A stretch of DNA of 64,000 bases, taken from contig OZ220677.1 of assembly GCA_965116335.1 (NCBI GenBank), forward strand, positions 2,108,001 through 2,172,000, in the 5' to 3' direction. The DNA comes from G963663315 sp965116335. GTDB taxonomy: Bacteria; Pseudomonadota; Gammaproteobacteria; Arenicellales; Poriferihabitantaceae. Below are positions 16,363 through 24,989 of this stretch, in pieces. Under the pieces are notes generated by a model. That model was not told where the DNA came from and did no database searches. It saw nothing but the letters and a program-made list of their open reading frames with translations. The first letter of the stretch is position 1. The number at the start of each line of letters is the position of its first letter. Position numbers and translations under genes: made by a program.

Positions 16363-19194
16363 ATGACAACTGCCCGAAAAAAACTCATTGAGGTGGCGAT
16401 TCCGTTGGAGGCGATTAATGTCGCTTCGGCGCGGGAGAAGTCGATCCGGCATGGGCATCCTTCGACACTGCATTTGTGGTGGGCGCGGCGGCCGTTGGCG
16501 GCGTGTCGGGCGGTGCTGTTCGCGCAACTGGTGGATGACCCTTCCAGTCATCCCGATAGATTCCCGACTGAGAGGGAAGTGGACGCAGAGCGCAACAGAT
16601 TGTTCAAGATTATTGAGGACCTGGTGAAGTGGGAGAATTCCACCAACGAGGAGGTTCTGAATCGGGCGCGAGCCGAGATTCGCAGGAGTTGCGGTGAGGA
16701 GCTTCCGCCGGTTTATGATCCGTTTTCGGGCGGGTGCTCGATTCCGCTGGAGGCGCAGCGTCTCGGGTTGCCCGCCTATGGCAGTGACCTGAACCCGGTC
16801 GCGGTGATGATCGGCAAGGCGATGATCGAGATTCCGCCGAAGTTCAAGGATCGGGAGCCGGTGCATCCGGGAGCGAAGGACCGTACCCATTATCGTAATG
16901 CCGAAGGTCTTGCTGAGGATGTGAAGTATTACGGTGAATGGATGCGCGAAAAGGCGTTCGAGCGTATCGGTCATCTGTACCCGCAAGTAGATTTGCCGGA
17001 GGGTGGTCAGGCGACCGTGATCGCCTGGATCTGGTCGCGCACGGTGCCGAGTCCGGACCCGGCTTTCGGGGATGTGCAGGTGCCGATTGCGTCGAGCTTC
17101 CTGCTGAGTTCGAAGGCGGGCAAGGAGGCCTGGATCGAGCCCATTGTGGACAAGGCCGCGAGGACGATTACTTACCGTATCCGCAAGGGGGGTACGAAAG
17201 AGGAGATTGCAGCGGCGAAAAAGGGGACGAAGGCAAGTCGAGGGGCGCATTTCCGTTGCCTGTTATCCGGTAGTGCGATTCCACCGGATTACGTGAAGGC
17301 CAGGAGCATGGCAGGAGAGATGGATGAGACACTGATTGCTGTTGTTGCTGAGGGGAAACAGGGACGTATTTATCTTGATCCAACTACAAACATTGAGGCG
17401 GTCGCACGAACAGCGGAGCCGACCTGGAGGCCGGATCAGCCGATGAATCGTGATACGCGTGATCTGGTTAGTGGTCGCGGTTACGGATTTTTTACCTGGG
17501 CCGACCTGTTCACCGACCGTCAGCTTGTGGCGTTGACTACGTTCAGTGATTTGGTGCACGAGGTGCGGACCGAGATTGAGCGCGATGCGTTTGTCGCTGG
17601 AATTTCCGACAAGTCGCCCCCCCCCCCCCCCCCCCCCCCCGCACTTCGTGACGGCGGCACCGGTGCCAGGGCCTATGCCGAGGCGGTAAGTGTTTATCTT
17701 TACTTTTGTATTGGTAAATTAACCGATCTCGCCAACTCCCTATGCAGATGGGAGTCAGTCGCGCAATGCCCTCGCAATCTCTTTGGACGACAGGCAATCC
17801 CCATGATTTGGGACTTCGCCGAAGGAAATATACTTTCTGATTCTTCAGGTAGTTTCAAAGTCGTATTGGAGGGCATTTTCAAAGCTTTTTCCAAAAATAC
17901 TTTCGACTACCCAGATGTGCCAACTTCTGTGACCCAATCTGACGCTGCCAACTTTCAACCACCTGCCGGTAGAGTGATTATTAGCACAGATCCGCCGTAT
18001 TACGACAATATTGCCTATGCTGATTTATCGGATTTTTTCTATGTATGGATGAAACGGTCTCTTGCATCCGTCTATCCAGAATTGTTTTCGACACTTGCAG
18101 TTCCGAAAGCGGAGGAATTGGTTGCAGCACCATATCGGCACGGAAGCGTAAGTGCGGCTGATACCTTCTTCTTGGACGGGATGACTAATGCTATGAGAAA
18201 CATGATTGCTAACCATATAGACACATTTCCGGCGACAATTTACTATGCGTTCAAACAGTCCGAAGTTGATCAAGAAGGGCTATCTTCAACAGGCTGGGCG
18301 ACTTTTTTGCAGGCCATTCTTGCAGCTGGTTATGCGGTTGTCGGTACATGGCCGATACGAACCGAGAATGCCAGCCGCATGATCGCATCGGGCACCAATG
18401 CCCTCGCCAATTCGGTCGTTTTGGTTTGCCGTAAGAGGCAAGATAACGCCGAGACCATCAGCCGCGCCGAGTTTATCGGCGCACTCAAACGAGAATTGCC
18501 GCCAGCCATTGAGGAATTGCAAAAGGCTAATATCTCCCCGGCTGATATGCAGCAATCGGCTATCGGCCCGGGCATGGGTATCTTCAGCCGTTGCAGGGCG
18601 GTGCTGGGATCTGATGACAGCCGGATGACCGTGAAGACTGCGTTGCAACTGATCAATCAAGAACTTGACGACTATCTGGGTGATATTCAGGGCGAGTTCG
18701 ATTCCGAAACCCGTTTTTCCATCACCTGGTTCGAGCAGAACGGCCTGGATGCAGGGGACTTCGGTATCGCGAACGGTATGGCCGCCGCACGTGGCATCTC
18801 GGTCGACCGTGTGAAGCAGGTCGGAATCGTCGATAGTGCCGCGGGCAAGGTGCGTATCCTGAAACGGGATGAACTGGACCCCGACTGGGATCCTACGACT
18901 GACGCTCACCTGACTGTGTGGGAGTGCTGCCAATATCTGATCCGCGCACTGGAACAGGGCGGCGAGCAGGCAGCGGCTCTGCTTCTCAAGAAGATGGGTC
19001 CGGTCCATGCGGACGCCGCCAGAGACCTTGCATATTGTCTGTACGATATTTGCGCCAACAAGAGGCGGGACGCGGGCGAGGCGGCCTACTATAACGGCCT
19101 GATCACGGTATGGCCGGAACTGATCCGTCAGGCGGTGGCAATCCATGACCCAGGCGGTGATCGGCAAAGGTCGTTTTTATATTCAGAAACATGA
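16363..19194 (+). CDS. DUF1156 DNA methyltransferase, with a 24-C tract in the coding sequence
   Basis: The 943-residue protein begins with the DUF1156 signature (KKLIEVAIPLEAIN, then HPSTLHLWWARRP). It continues with AdoMet motif I YDPFSGGCSIPLEA at about 117-130 and catalytic motif IV STDPPYYDN at about 541-549, so it is probably an amino-methyltransferase acting on adenine or cytosine. Between these motifs, residues 419-426 are eight prolines encoded by 24 consecutive C bases at 17617-17640. The frame is open at this length. Loss of one C leads to a TAA after about 16 codons, and gain of one gives TGA almost at once. The gene lies between the AAA/PD-(D/E)XK pair and the DUF499 ATPase, and probably supplies self-marking for the cassette. 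Confidence 0.9.
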   Translation: MTTARKKLIEVAIPLEAINVASAREKSIRHGHPSTLHLWWARRPLAACRAVLFAQLVDDPSSHPDRFPTEREVDAERNRLFKIIEDLVKWENSTNEEVLNRARAEIRRSCGEELPPVYDPFSGGCSIPLEAQRLGLPAYGSDLNPVAVMIGKAMIEIPPKFKDREPVHPGAKDRTHYRNAEGLAEDVKYYGEWMREKAFERIGHLYPQVDLPEGGQATVIAWIWSRTVPSPDPAFGDVQVPIASSFLLSSKAGKEAWIEPIVDKAARTITYRIRKGGTKEEIAAAKKGTKASRGAHFRCLLSGSAIPPDYVKARSMAGEMDETLIAVVAEGKQGRIYLDPTTNIEAVARTAEPTWRPDQPMNRDTRDLVSGRGYGFFTWADLFTDRQLVALTTFSDLVHEVRTEIERDAFVAGISDKSPPPPPPPPALRDGGTGARAYAEAVSVYLYFCIGKLTDLANSLCRWESVAQCPRNLFGRQAIPMIWDFAEGNILSDSSGSFKVVLEGIFKAFSKNTFDYPDVPTSVTQSDAANFQPPAGRVIISTDPPYYDNIAYADLSDFFYVWMKRSLASVYPELFSTLAVPKAEELVAAPYRHGSVSAADTFFLDGMTNAMRNMIANHIDTFPATIYYAFKQSEVDQEGLSSTGWATFLQAILAAGYAVVGTWPIRTENASRMIASGTNALANSVVLVCRKRQDNAETISRAEFIGALKRELPPAIEELQKANISPADMQQSAIGPGMGIFSRCRAVLGSDDSRMTVKTALQLINQELDDYLGDIQGEFDSETRFSITWFEQNGLDAGDFGIANGMAAARGISVDRVKQVGIVDSAAGKVRILKRDELDPDWDPTTDAHLTVWECCQYLIRALEQGGEQAAALLLKKMGPVHADAARDLAYCLYDICANKRRDAGEAAYYNGLITVWPELIRQAVAIHDPGGDRQRSFLYSET
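17617..17640 (+). repeat. Poly-C tract, 24 bp, inside the DUF1156 methyltransferase gene
   Basis: Twenty-four uninterrupted C bases encode a proline run in a variable linker of the methylase. Both alternative frames hit a stop shortly after the tract. Tracts this long are prone to slipped-strand mispairing, so this is a likely ON/OFF switch, with the given sequence in the ON state. Assembly length error is possible. Confidence 0.9.
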
Positions 19195-19257
19195 CATTCA
19201 TTCATAAACGACCCATTGAGGCCGCATTGACGGTATGAGTAGAGGAGGATAATCGCT

Positions 19258-22200
19258 ATGTCCAAGAGCACCCGACAATCTGTATTCGAGGGCATGGAAA
19301 TCCTGCCCGAAGCGCTGACTCCGTTTGTCGAGAAGCGGTTGGAAAGCGCTCTGACTGGCCACTGGCAAGTGCGGGTTGCCGAGAAGCTTCGGTTGGATGC
19401 TGGCCCCAACGGTACTATCGCCTGGGATCAGTCCGCGCTGCTCAATGCCATGAATGTATTCTGGGTAGAGGCATTCAAGACCGCTCTGGGACGCGCCGAA
19501 CGTGCAATTGTGAACGAACTGGTGGATGTTCGCAACAAGCTCTCGCATAACAAAAAATTTACTTATAACGATGCCGAGCGTGCGCTGGACTCCATGTGTC
19601 GCCTGATGGCGGCCATCGGCGCCGGAGTGCAGGCTGAACGGCTCGGCAGGATGCGCGACACGATTTCGCGTACCCGGCTTGACGAGCTTCGACGCAATGA
19701 GGAACGTCGCAAGACTCAACGGTCGGTCGAGATTTCCGTCGATACGGTTGGTGGGCTGTTGCCGTGGCGAGAGGTGGTCGAACCGCACCATGACGTTGCA
19801 ACGGGCGATTTTCTGCAGGCGGAGTTCGCCGCCGATCTGGGAAAAGTCTATACTGGCAGCGCACCTCCCGAATACAGCGACCCACGGGAATTCTTTGCCC
19901 GCACCTACTTGACCGAAGGGCTGCGTACACTTCTGGTCGGCGCGGCCAGGAGACTTTCCGGCACTGGCGGAGCTCCGGTGGTTGAACTTCAGACTAACTT
20001 CGGCGGCGGCAAAACCCACTCCATGCTGGCGCTCTATCATACGGCGGGTGATACGCCGGTGCGGGATTTGCCCCGACTCGACCAATTGCTTTCCGAGAGC
20101 GGCGTGGAGATGCCGCAGCACATCAACCGTGCGGTCCTGGTCGGCACCTCGCGTGGCCCGCAGGACCCCATTCCTCCTCAGAAAGGAGGGCGCGAGATTC
20201 GCACAACCTGGGGCGAGATGGCCTGGCAACTGGGCGGCACGGACGCATTCGACATGATCGCGGATAACGATGCCCGTGGCATCGCGCCCGGCTCGAACCG
20301 GTTGGAGGAGATTTTCAGGAAATGCTCGCCGTGCCTGATCCTGATCGATGAATGGGTCGCCTACTTGCGCCAGATCTACAAGATTGATGGCCTGCCGTCC
20401 GGCTCTTTCGATGCCAATCTCAGTTTTGTTCAGTCATTGACGGAGGCGGTCAAGACCAGCCCCGGCGCCTTGCTTGTGGCTTCGCTGCCCGCCTCGCAGA
20501 TTGAGGTCGGCGGTGAGGGTGGGCAGGAAGCGTTGACTCGTCTCAAGCAGACCTTCTCCCGGATTGAGTCTCCTTGGCGACCGGCCTCACAGGAAGAAAG
20601 CTATGAAATCGTCCGCCGACGTCTGTTCAAGGACATTCCAGCCGACAAAGCTCCCCATCGGGATAATACGCTGAAGCAGTTTGCCAAGCTCTACCGGGAA
20701 AACGCCAATGAGTTCCCACACGGCTCAGCGGATCAGGATTACCGGCGCAAGCTGGAGAAAGCCTATCCCATCCATCCTGAACTGTTCGACCAACTTTATA
20801 CGGGTTGGGGGTCTCTGGAGCTATTCCAGCGAACTCGTGGCGTATTGCGCCTGATGGCCCAGGTTATTCACGTATTATGGATGAGGAGCGACCCCTCGGT
20901 GATGATCATGCCTGGAAGCATCGAGGTTGATCATGAGCGGGTGTGGTCGGAGTTGTATCGCTATCTCGATATGAGTTGGCAATCAATCATCGCGGGTGAT
21001 ATTGATGGCCCGCAGTCAATCCCCTACAAGATTGATCAATCGGCCCACAATCTGGGACGATATTCGGCAACCCGGCGGGTTGCCCGCACCGTATTCATGG
21101 GTACGGCTCCGACTCATCAGCAGGAGAACAGGGGTCTGGACGACAGGCAGATCAATCTGGGGGTCGTGCAGCCGGGGGAGAAGCCAGCGGTCTTCGGAGA
21201 TGCGCTGCGGCGGCTCGGCAATCAGGCCCGGTTTATGCACAGTGATCTCGGACGTTACTGGTATTCCATGTCGGCCAGCCTCAACCGCCTCGCTGAAGAC
21301 AAGGCCGGGCAGATTGAGGAAGCGATTGTGCGGATGGAGATTGACAGGCAGTTGAAGGAATATATCAATGGACTCAAAGAGCGCGGCCATTTCTATGCTG
21401 TGCAGGTTGCACCTGGAAGCTCTGCAGATGTGCCGGACGAAGCAGATGGAGTGCGCGCTATTGTGCTCGGTATCGCACACTCGCATAACAGCCGGGGTAC
21501 ATCCGCATCCGCGGCGATAGCAATGGCCAGCGATATTCTGATGCAACGCGGGAGTACACCGCGCGTCTATCGCAATGTGCTGGTGTTCCTTGCTGCCGAT
21601 ACACGTCAACTGGATAATGTCAGAGAGTTCATGCGAAAAGCTCTGGCATGGGAGTGGATCGTTGGAAAGGAAAATCAGGATTTAACCCAGAGAGACATTG
21701 CCCTCGCGAAGACCAAATCGACTGAAGCGAATGAGGCTGTGAAAACCTGTCTGAAGGAGGCCTGGTGCTATCTCCTGTACCCGAAACAGGATAGCGCACA
21801 AGCAGATGTTGAATGGGTATCCGGCAAGGTGGCGGCGCGAGACGGTCTGCTCGGACGGGCGAGCAAGAGATTGGTTGACGAGGAAGGGCTTTTGCCGGAC
21901 CTCGGTCCAGTGAGGCTGGATCATGAATTACAGAAATATGTCTGGAACGGCAAGGACCACCTTTCCCTGAAACTGCTACGGGAATACCTCGACCGCTATA
22001 TCTATCTACCCCGGTTGAAGGACCGCTCGGCGCTGGTTCGGACTGTTACCTCGGCCATTGGCGACCTGTCGTCGGGGCCGTTCGCCTATGCCGAAAGATG
22101 GGATGAGGTAGCCGGAACCTACCGTGGCCTTGCGATAGAGGGTGCGACTCGAGTGAATGTTGTGATCGACAATGAAAGTCTCATTGTGAGGCCGGATGTC

Positions 22201-22572
22201 GCTGAGAAGCATCGCCCGAAGCCGCAAGCCCCTGTTGCTGTTGCTGCCCCGGATAGCGGTTCGTCCCATGCGGATAGAGCGCTACCACTCAAAGATGATG
22301 TTGGCGTTGGCGTGAAGGATGGAGGCCAGCCAGCCGAAACCAGACTGACCCGGTTTACAGGTACGGTGATGATTTCATCGGAACGCCCGGTGCGGAATAT
22401 TCAGCAGATCGTCGAGGCCGTTGTCGAGCAGCTCACAACCCTGCCCGGTAGCGAAGTGGCATTGAAACTTGAGATTGATGCCGAAGTTCCATCCGGTCTG
22501 GATCGCACGAAAGTACGGACACTGATCGAGAATACCAACACACTCGGCTTTATCGAAAAAACGATCAAGTGA
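19258..22572 (+). CDS. DUF499-type ATPase with N-terminal HEPN-like (Swt1) domain
   Basis: The 1104-residue ATPase has Walker A TNFGGGKTHS (Lys252) and Walker B CLILIDEW (about 360-366), as in the DUF499 family. The first ~130 residues resemble a Swt1-type HEPN domain: helical, with RNKLSH at 92-97 fitting the R-x4-H motif used by HEPN ribonucleases. A proline-rich linker near residue 985 precedes a small C-terminal domain. A strong ribosome site, GAGGAGG, lies before the ATG. It is the last gene of the helicase-ATPase-nuclease-methylase-ATPase run and 63 bp after the methylase. It may act as a sensor or motor; RNase activity of the N-terminal domain is only inferred from the motif. Confidence 0.85.
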   Translation: MSKSTRQSVFEGMEILPEALTPFVEKRLESALTGHWQVRVAEKLRLDAGPNGTIAWDQSALLNAMNVFWVEAFKTALGRAERAIVNELVDVRNKLSHNKKFTYNDAERALDSMCRLMAAIGAGVQAERLGRMRDTISRTRLDELRRNEERRKTQRSVEISVDTVGGLLPWREVVEPHHDVATGDFLQAEFAADLGKVYTGSAPPEYSDPREFFARTYLTEGLRTLLVGAARRLSGTGGAPVVELQTNFGGGKTHSMLALYHTAGDTPVRDLPRLDQLLSESGVEMPQHINRAVLVGTSRGPQDPIPPQKGGREIRTTWGEMAWQLGGTDAFDMIADNDARGIAPGSNRLEEIFRKCSPCLILIDEWVAYLRQIYKIDGLPSGSFDANLSFVQSLTEAVKTSPGALLVASLPASQIEVGGEGGQEALTRLKQTFSRIESPWRPASQEESYEIVRRRLFKDIPADKAPHRDNTLKQFAKLYRENANEFPHGSADQDYRRKLEKAYPIHPELFDQLYTGWGSLELFQRTRGVLRLMAQVIHVLWMRSDPSVMIMPGSIEVDHERVWSELYRYLDMSWQSIIAGDIDGPQSIPYKIDQSAHNLGRYSATRRVARTVFMGTAPTHQQENRGLDDRQINLGVVQPGEKPAVFGDALRRLGNQARFMHSDLGRYWYSMSASLNRLAEDKAGQIEEAIVRMEIDRQLKEYINGLKERGHFYAVQVAPGSSADVPDEADGVRAIVLGIAHSHNSRGTSASAAIAMASDILMQRGSTPRVYRNVLVFLAADTRQLDNVREFMRKALAWEWIVGKENQDLTQRDIALAKTKSTEANEAVKTCLKEAWCYLLYPKQDSAQADVEWVSGKVAARDGLLGRASKRLVDEEGLLPDLGPVRLDHELQKYVWNGKDHLSLKLLREYLDRYIYLPRLKDRSALVRTVTSAIGDLSSGPFAYAERWDEVAGTYRGLAIEGATRVNVVIDNESLIVRPDVAEKHRPKPQAPVAVAAPDSGSSHADRALPLKDDVGVGVKDGGQPAETRLTRFTGTVMISSERPVRNIQQIVEAVVEQLTTLPGSEVALKLEIDAEVPSGLDRTKVRTLIENTNTLGFIEKTIK

Positions 22573-22581
22573 TTTCAGCAC

Positions 22582-22610
22582 TTGACATTGATTGGCTCAC
22601 CAATATGGTG
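22582..22610 (+). promoter_or_regulatory. Predicted promoter with overlapping operator for the RHH restriction operon
   Basis: TTGACA at 22582-22587 and TATGGT at 22604-22609 are separated by 16 bp, a reasonable sigma-70 promoter. The -10 box lies inside the inverted repeat CACCAATATGGTG (22598-22610), and a further TGGTG follows ten bases on. A ribbon-helix-helix protein encoded just downstream is the obvious candidate to bind there and repress its own operon. This is an inference from position and symmetry. Confidence 0.55.
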
Positions 22611-22645
22611 TAAAGTGGTGCACTAATAATTGAGAGGCTTAAAGC

Positions 22646-22855
22646 ATGACAGAACGTAAGACTGGGGGAGTGTCAGTATCGCATCGTGCATCGGTGAGCT
22701 TTCCGCCGGAGCTTTACGAGACTCTGGAAGTGATCGCACGACAGAAAAAAGTGTCGGTGGCTTGGGTGGTTCGTGATGCTGCAGAAAAATATGTGGGCGA
22801 GCAATGGCCACTACTAGCAGCAATTGATAGGAGTCGGGATGAACTGCGAAGATGA
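22646..22855 (+). CDS. Ribbon-helix-helix (CopG/Arc-type) DNA-binding protein, probable R-M regulator
   Basis: The 69-residue protein contains a beta-strand RASVSFPPELYETLEVIA followed by a helix and VSVAWVVRDAAEKYV, the pattern of CopG/MetJ/Arc ribbon-helix-helix repressors that dimerise and insert a two-stranded sheet into the major groove. GAGAGG lies eight bases before the ATG. It overlaps the restriction enzyme gene downstream by 17 bp. It is therefore likely to act as a control protein for the restriction-modification operon, in the place where other systems carry a helix-turn-helix C-protein. An antitoxin-like role is an alternative. Confidence 0.75.
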   Translation: MTERKTGGVSVSHRASVSFPPELYETLEVIARQKKVSVAWVVRDAAEKYVGEQWPLLAAIDRSRDELRR

Positions 22856-23654
22856 AGAATATTTACAGATTATTCTGGATGCGATCCATGTTTCTGCGCT
22901 CTATAAGCCAAAATTTGGTCGAGGTGCGAGCAGTGAAGGACTGACGCTTGAGCAGTTTCAGGATTTGTATCAAGGAGATGCTTTCTATAATTGGTTCGGG
23001 CTGGATAACCCGGCAATGTATGCAGCGCACAAGGCGGCTGGTGGTATGACGAGTATTTACCGGCAGATCGGAACCGGGTGTGAAAAGTTGTTTCGCAGAG
23101 TAGTGAAGGATTCTCTGGAGTTATCCGAGGATGATGTGACTTGGTCGTATCAAGTGACGCTGCCGAGTGGACGGAAACGAACATTGTATCTGGATGGGAG
23201 AGTCCCCCTTGAGAAGATTAACGATAGAGAAAAGCGATCCCGGTTTCATAAGTGGATGAGAGATTCGGCCAAAATACTGGATGTCGACGATAAAGTATTC
23301 GAAAGTCTTACGGGCACTATTTTTGAGGTTCGACAGGGATACAAGAGTAAAGACTCGAAGCGGCAGAGTGCTGATATCGCGAACGCATCTACAGCCTACA
23401 CGAAAGGGAATCTTCCCTGCGCCGTGATTTTGTCAGGACAGATCGATAGCGATGTGCTTATGCGCTACCGTGCTGAAAAGTGGTCAGTCGTTACGGGAAT
23501 CATCGGAGCAAATAATCCGTTGATATCGACCTATGATTTCATGCGTGATGTTGTCGGATACAACCTCGCGGCATTTTTTGATCGAAACAGTGCTGTTATC
23601 CGTGAAGAGGTGGATTCCATCCTGAAAGTGCTTTTACTACCAGAAACCACATGA
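22839..23654 (+). CDS. Putative type II restriction endonuclease
   Basis: The 271-residue protein lies between an RHH regulator and a DNA methyltransferase and overlaps both, the arrangement of a type II restriction-modification operon. The segment FESLTGTIFEVRQGYKSKDSK (Glu163, Lys169 region, with acidic residues just before) is a plausible PD-(D/E)XK-type catalytic core, and VRQGYKSKDSKRQSADI looks strongly conserved in character. I do not recognise the specificity. The ATG at 22839 follows AGGAG at good spacing and is preferred to a TTG further upstream. The assignment as nuclease rests mainly on context. Confidence 0.72.
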   Translation: MNCEDEEYLQIILDAIHVSALYKPKFGRGASSEGLTLEQFQDLYQGDAFYNWFGLDNPAMYAAHKAAGGMTSIYRQIGTGCEKLFRRVVKDSLELSEDDVTWSYQVTLPSGRKRTLYLDGRVPLEKINDREKRSRFHKWMRDSAKILDVDDKVFESLTGTIFEVRQGYKSKDSKRQSADIANASTAYTKGNLPCAVILSGQIDSDVLMRYRAEKWSVVTGIIGANNPLISTYDFMRDVVGYNLAAFFDRNSAVIREEVDSILKVLLLPETT

Positions 23655-24895
23655 GGGCCGCTTTGACAGAAGTGCTGCGCCAACGAGCCGACTATACTCA
23701 TAAATTCAACACCAGGGGACGGCATGGTTGGCTACGACTAACCCCGGCGTATTCGGTTAAGATCATCGAAGAACTTATGGGCCAATACGACAGGCCCTTG
23801 CGTGTTCTGGACCCATTTTGCGGAACAGCAACTACGGCGTTGAGTGCGGCATATCATGGGCACGAAGGTGTAACGGTGGATATCAATCCTTTTCTGGTGT
23901 GGTTTGGTAAAGTAAAGATGGCCCATTATTCCAGACAGTCTGTAGTGTCGGCTCGGGACGCGTGTGGTCGAATAGAAAAGGCAGTGCAACAGGGCACGAT
24001 TGAGCCGGTAAAGGCTCCGCCTGTCCATAATATTGAAAGATGGTGGAGTTCTGATGATTTAACTTTTCTTTGTACGCTTAAAGCCGGTATTGAAGCGGAG
24101 AGCGTTACAGACTCTCCTGATCGCAATCTCCTGTTAGTAGCATTTTGCAGGACACTCATTGAGCTTTCTAACGCGGCCTTTGATCACCAGTCCATGTCTT
24201 TTAAAACCACCACCCAATTGCATATTCCATTTGTGAGAGACACGATGCAGGTATTCCGGGACCATTTGGAGTTCGTCTTGGAGGGCGCGGAGAGGAATCC
24301 TGACGGAAAAGGATACCTATTCCTCGGGGATGCCAGAATGTTGACGCAAGAGGTAAGCGGTTTTTTTGATCTGGTTATTACGTCGCCACCTTATGCAAAC
24401 AGAATGTCATATATTCGTGAGCTCCGCCCTTACATGTATTGGCTGGGATTTCTCGATAATGGACGGGATGCAGGTGAACTTGATTGGCTGGCAATTGGTG
24501 GGACATGGGGTGTTGCAACTAGCAGACTTACTGATTGGAGTCGCTCGAAAGAGTCTTTTGGACACCCATTGCTCAGCGCTGCTGTAAAGGCAATAGCGCA
24601 TCACGATAACAAGAATGGCAAGATATTAGCCAACTATGTTGCGAAGTATTTTGATGACATGTGGAAACACTTCAAATCATTGATACCAGTTTTGGACAGG
24701 GGTAGTGAACTGCATTACATCGTCGGCAACTCTACCTTTTACGGAGTGCTACTGCCTGTGGAGAGGCTTTATGCGGTAATGCTTGAACGTTTGGGTTTTG
24801 AGGATGTCGAATGCCGTGCAATCCGAAAACGAAATTCAAAGAAAGAACTGTTCGAATTTGATGTTTCAGCACGATGGCCAGGTCGGAATTCGTGA
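23651..24895 (+). CDS. Site-specific DNA methyltransferase of the RHH restriction operon
   Basis: The 414-residue protein has AdoMet motif I VLDPFCGTATTALSAA near residue 50 and catalytic motif IV VITSPPYANRMSYIREL near residue 240, so it is an amino-methyltransferase of the N4/N6 type. Its ATG overlaps the restriction gene stop (ATGA). Putting the methylase after the nuclease and a regulator first is common where expression must be timed. The product should modify the same site that the upstream protein cuts. A 52-bp dispersed repeat begins 43 bp after the stop. Confidence 0.88.
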   Translation: MRAALTEVLRQRADYTHKFNTRGRHGWLRLTPAYSVKIIEELMGQYDRPLRVLDPFCGTATTALSAAYHGHEGVTVDINPFLVWFGKVKMAHYSRQSVVSARDACGRIEKAVQQGTIEPVKAPPVHNIERWWSSDDLTFLCTLKAGIEAESVTDSPDRNLLLVAFCRTLIELSNAAFDHQSMSFKTTTQLHIPFVRDTMQVFRDHLEFVLEGAERNPDGKGYLFLGDARMLTQEVSGFFDLVITSPPYANRMSYIRELRPYMYWLGFLDNGRDAGELDWLAIGGTWGVATSRLTDWSRSKESFGHPLLSAAVKAIAHHDNKNGKILANYVAKYFDDMWKHFKSLIPVLDRGSELHYIVGNSTFYGVLLPVERLYAVMLERLGFEDVECRAIRKRNSKKELFEFDVSARWPGRNS

Positions 24896-24937
24896 AAGTG
24901 GCTTCTTGTCCTGAAATTACTACAGTGACGATTTTTG

Positions 24938-24989
24938 CCCTTATGCTCTCGCTTGTAGTCTCGCTTGAATCGTCCGGTTCGTTCAATCC
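24938..24989. repeat. 52-bp dispersed repeat, copy 1
   Basis: This segment is repeated with one mismatch at 28023-28074. Copy 1 overlaps the last codons of the Na/Pi transporter gene (stop at 24983). Shared core words are CTCTCGCTTGTAGT and CGTCCGGTTCGTTCAATCC. No transposase is associated. Confidence 0.8.
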
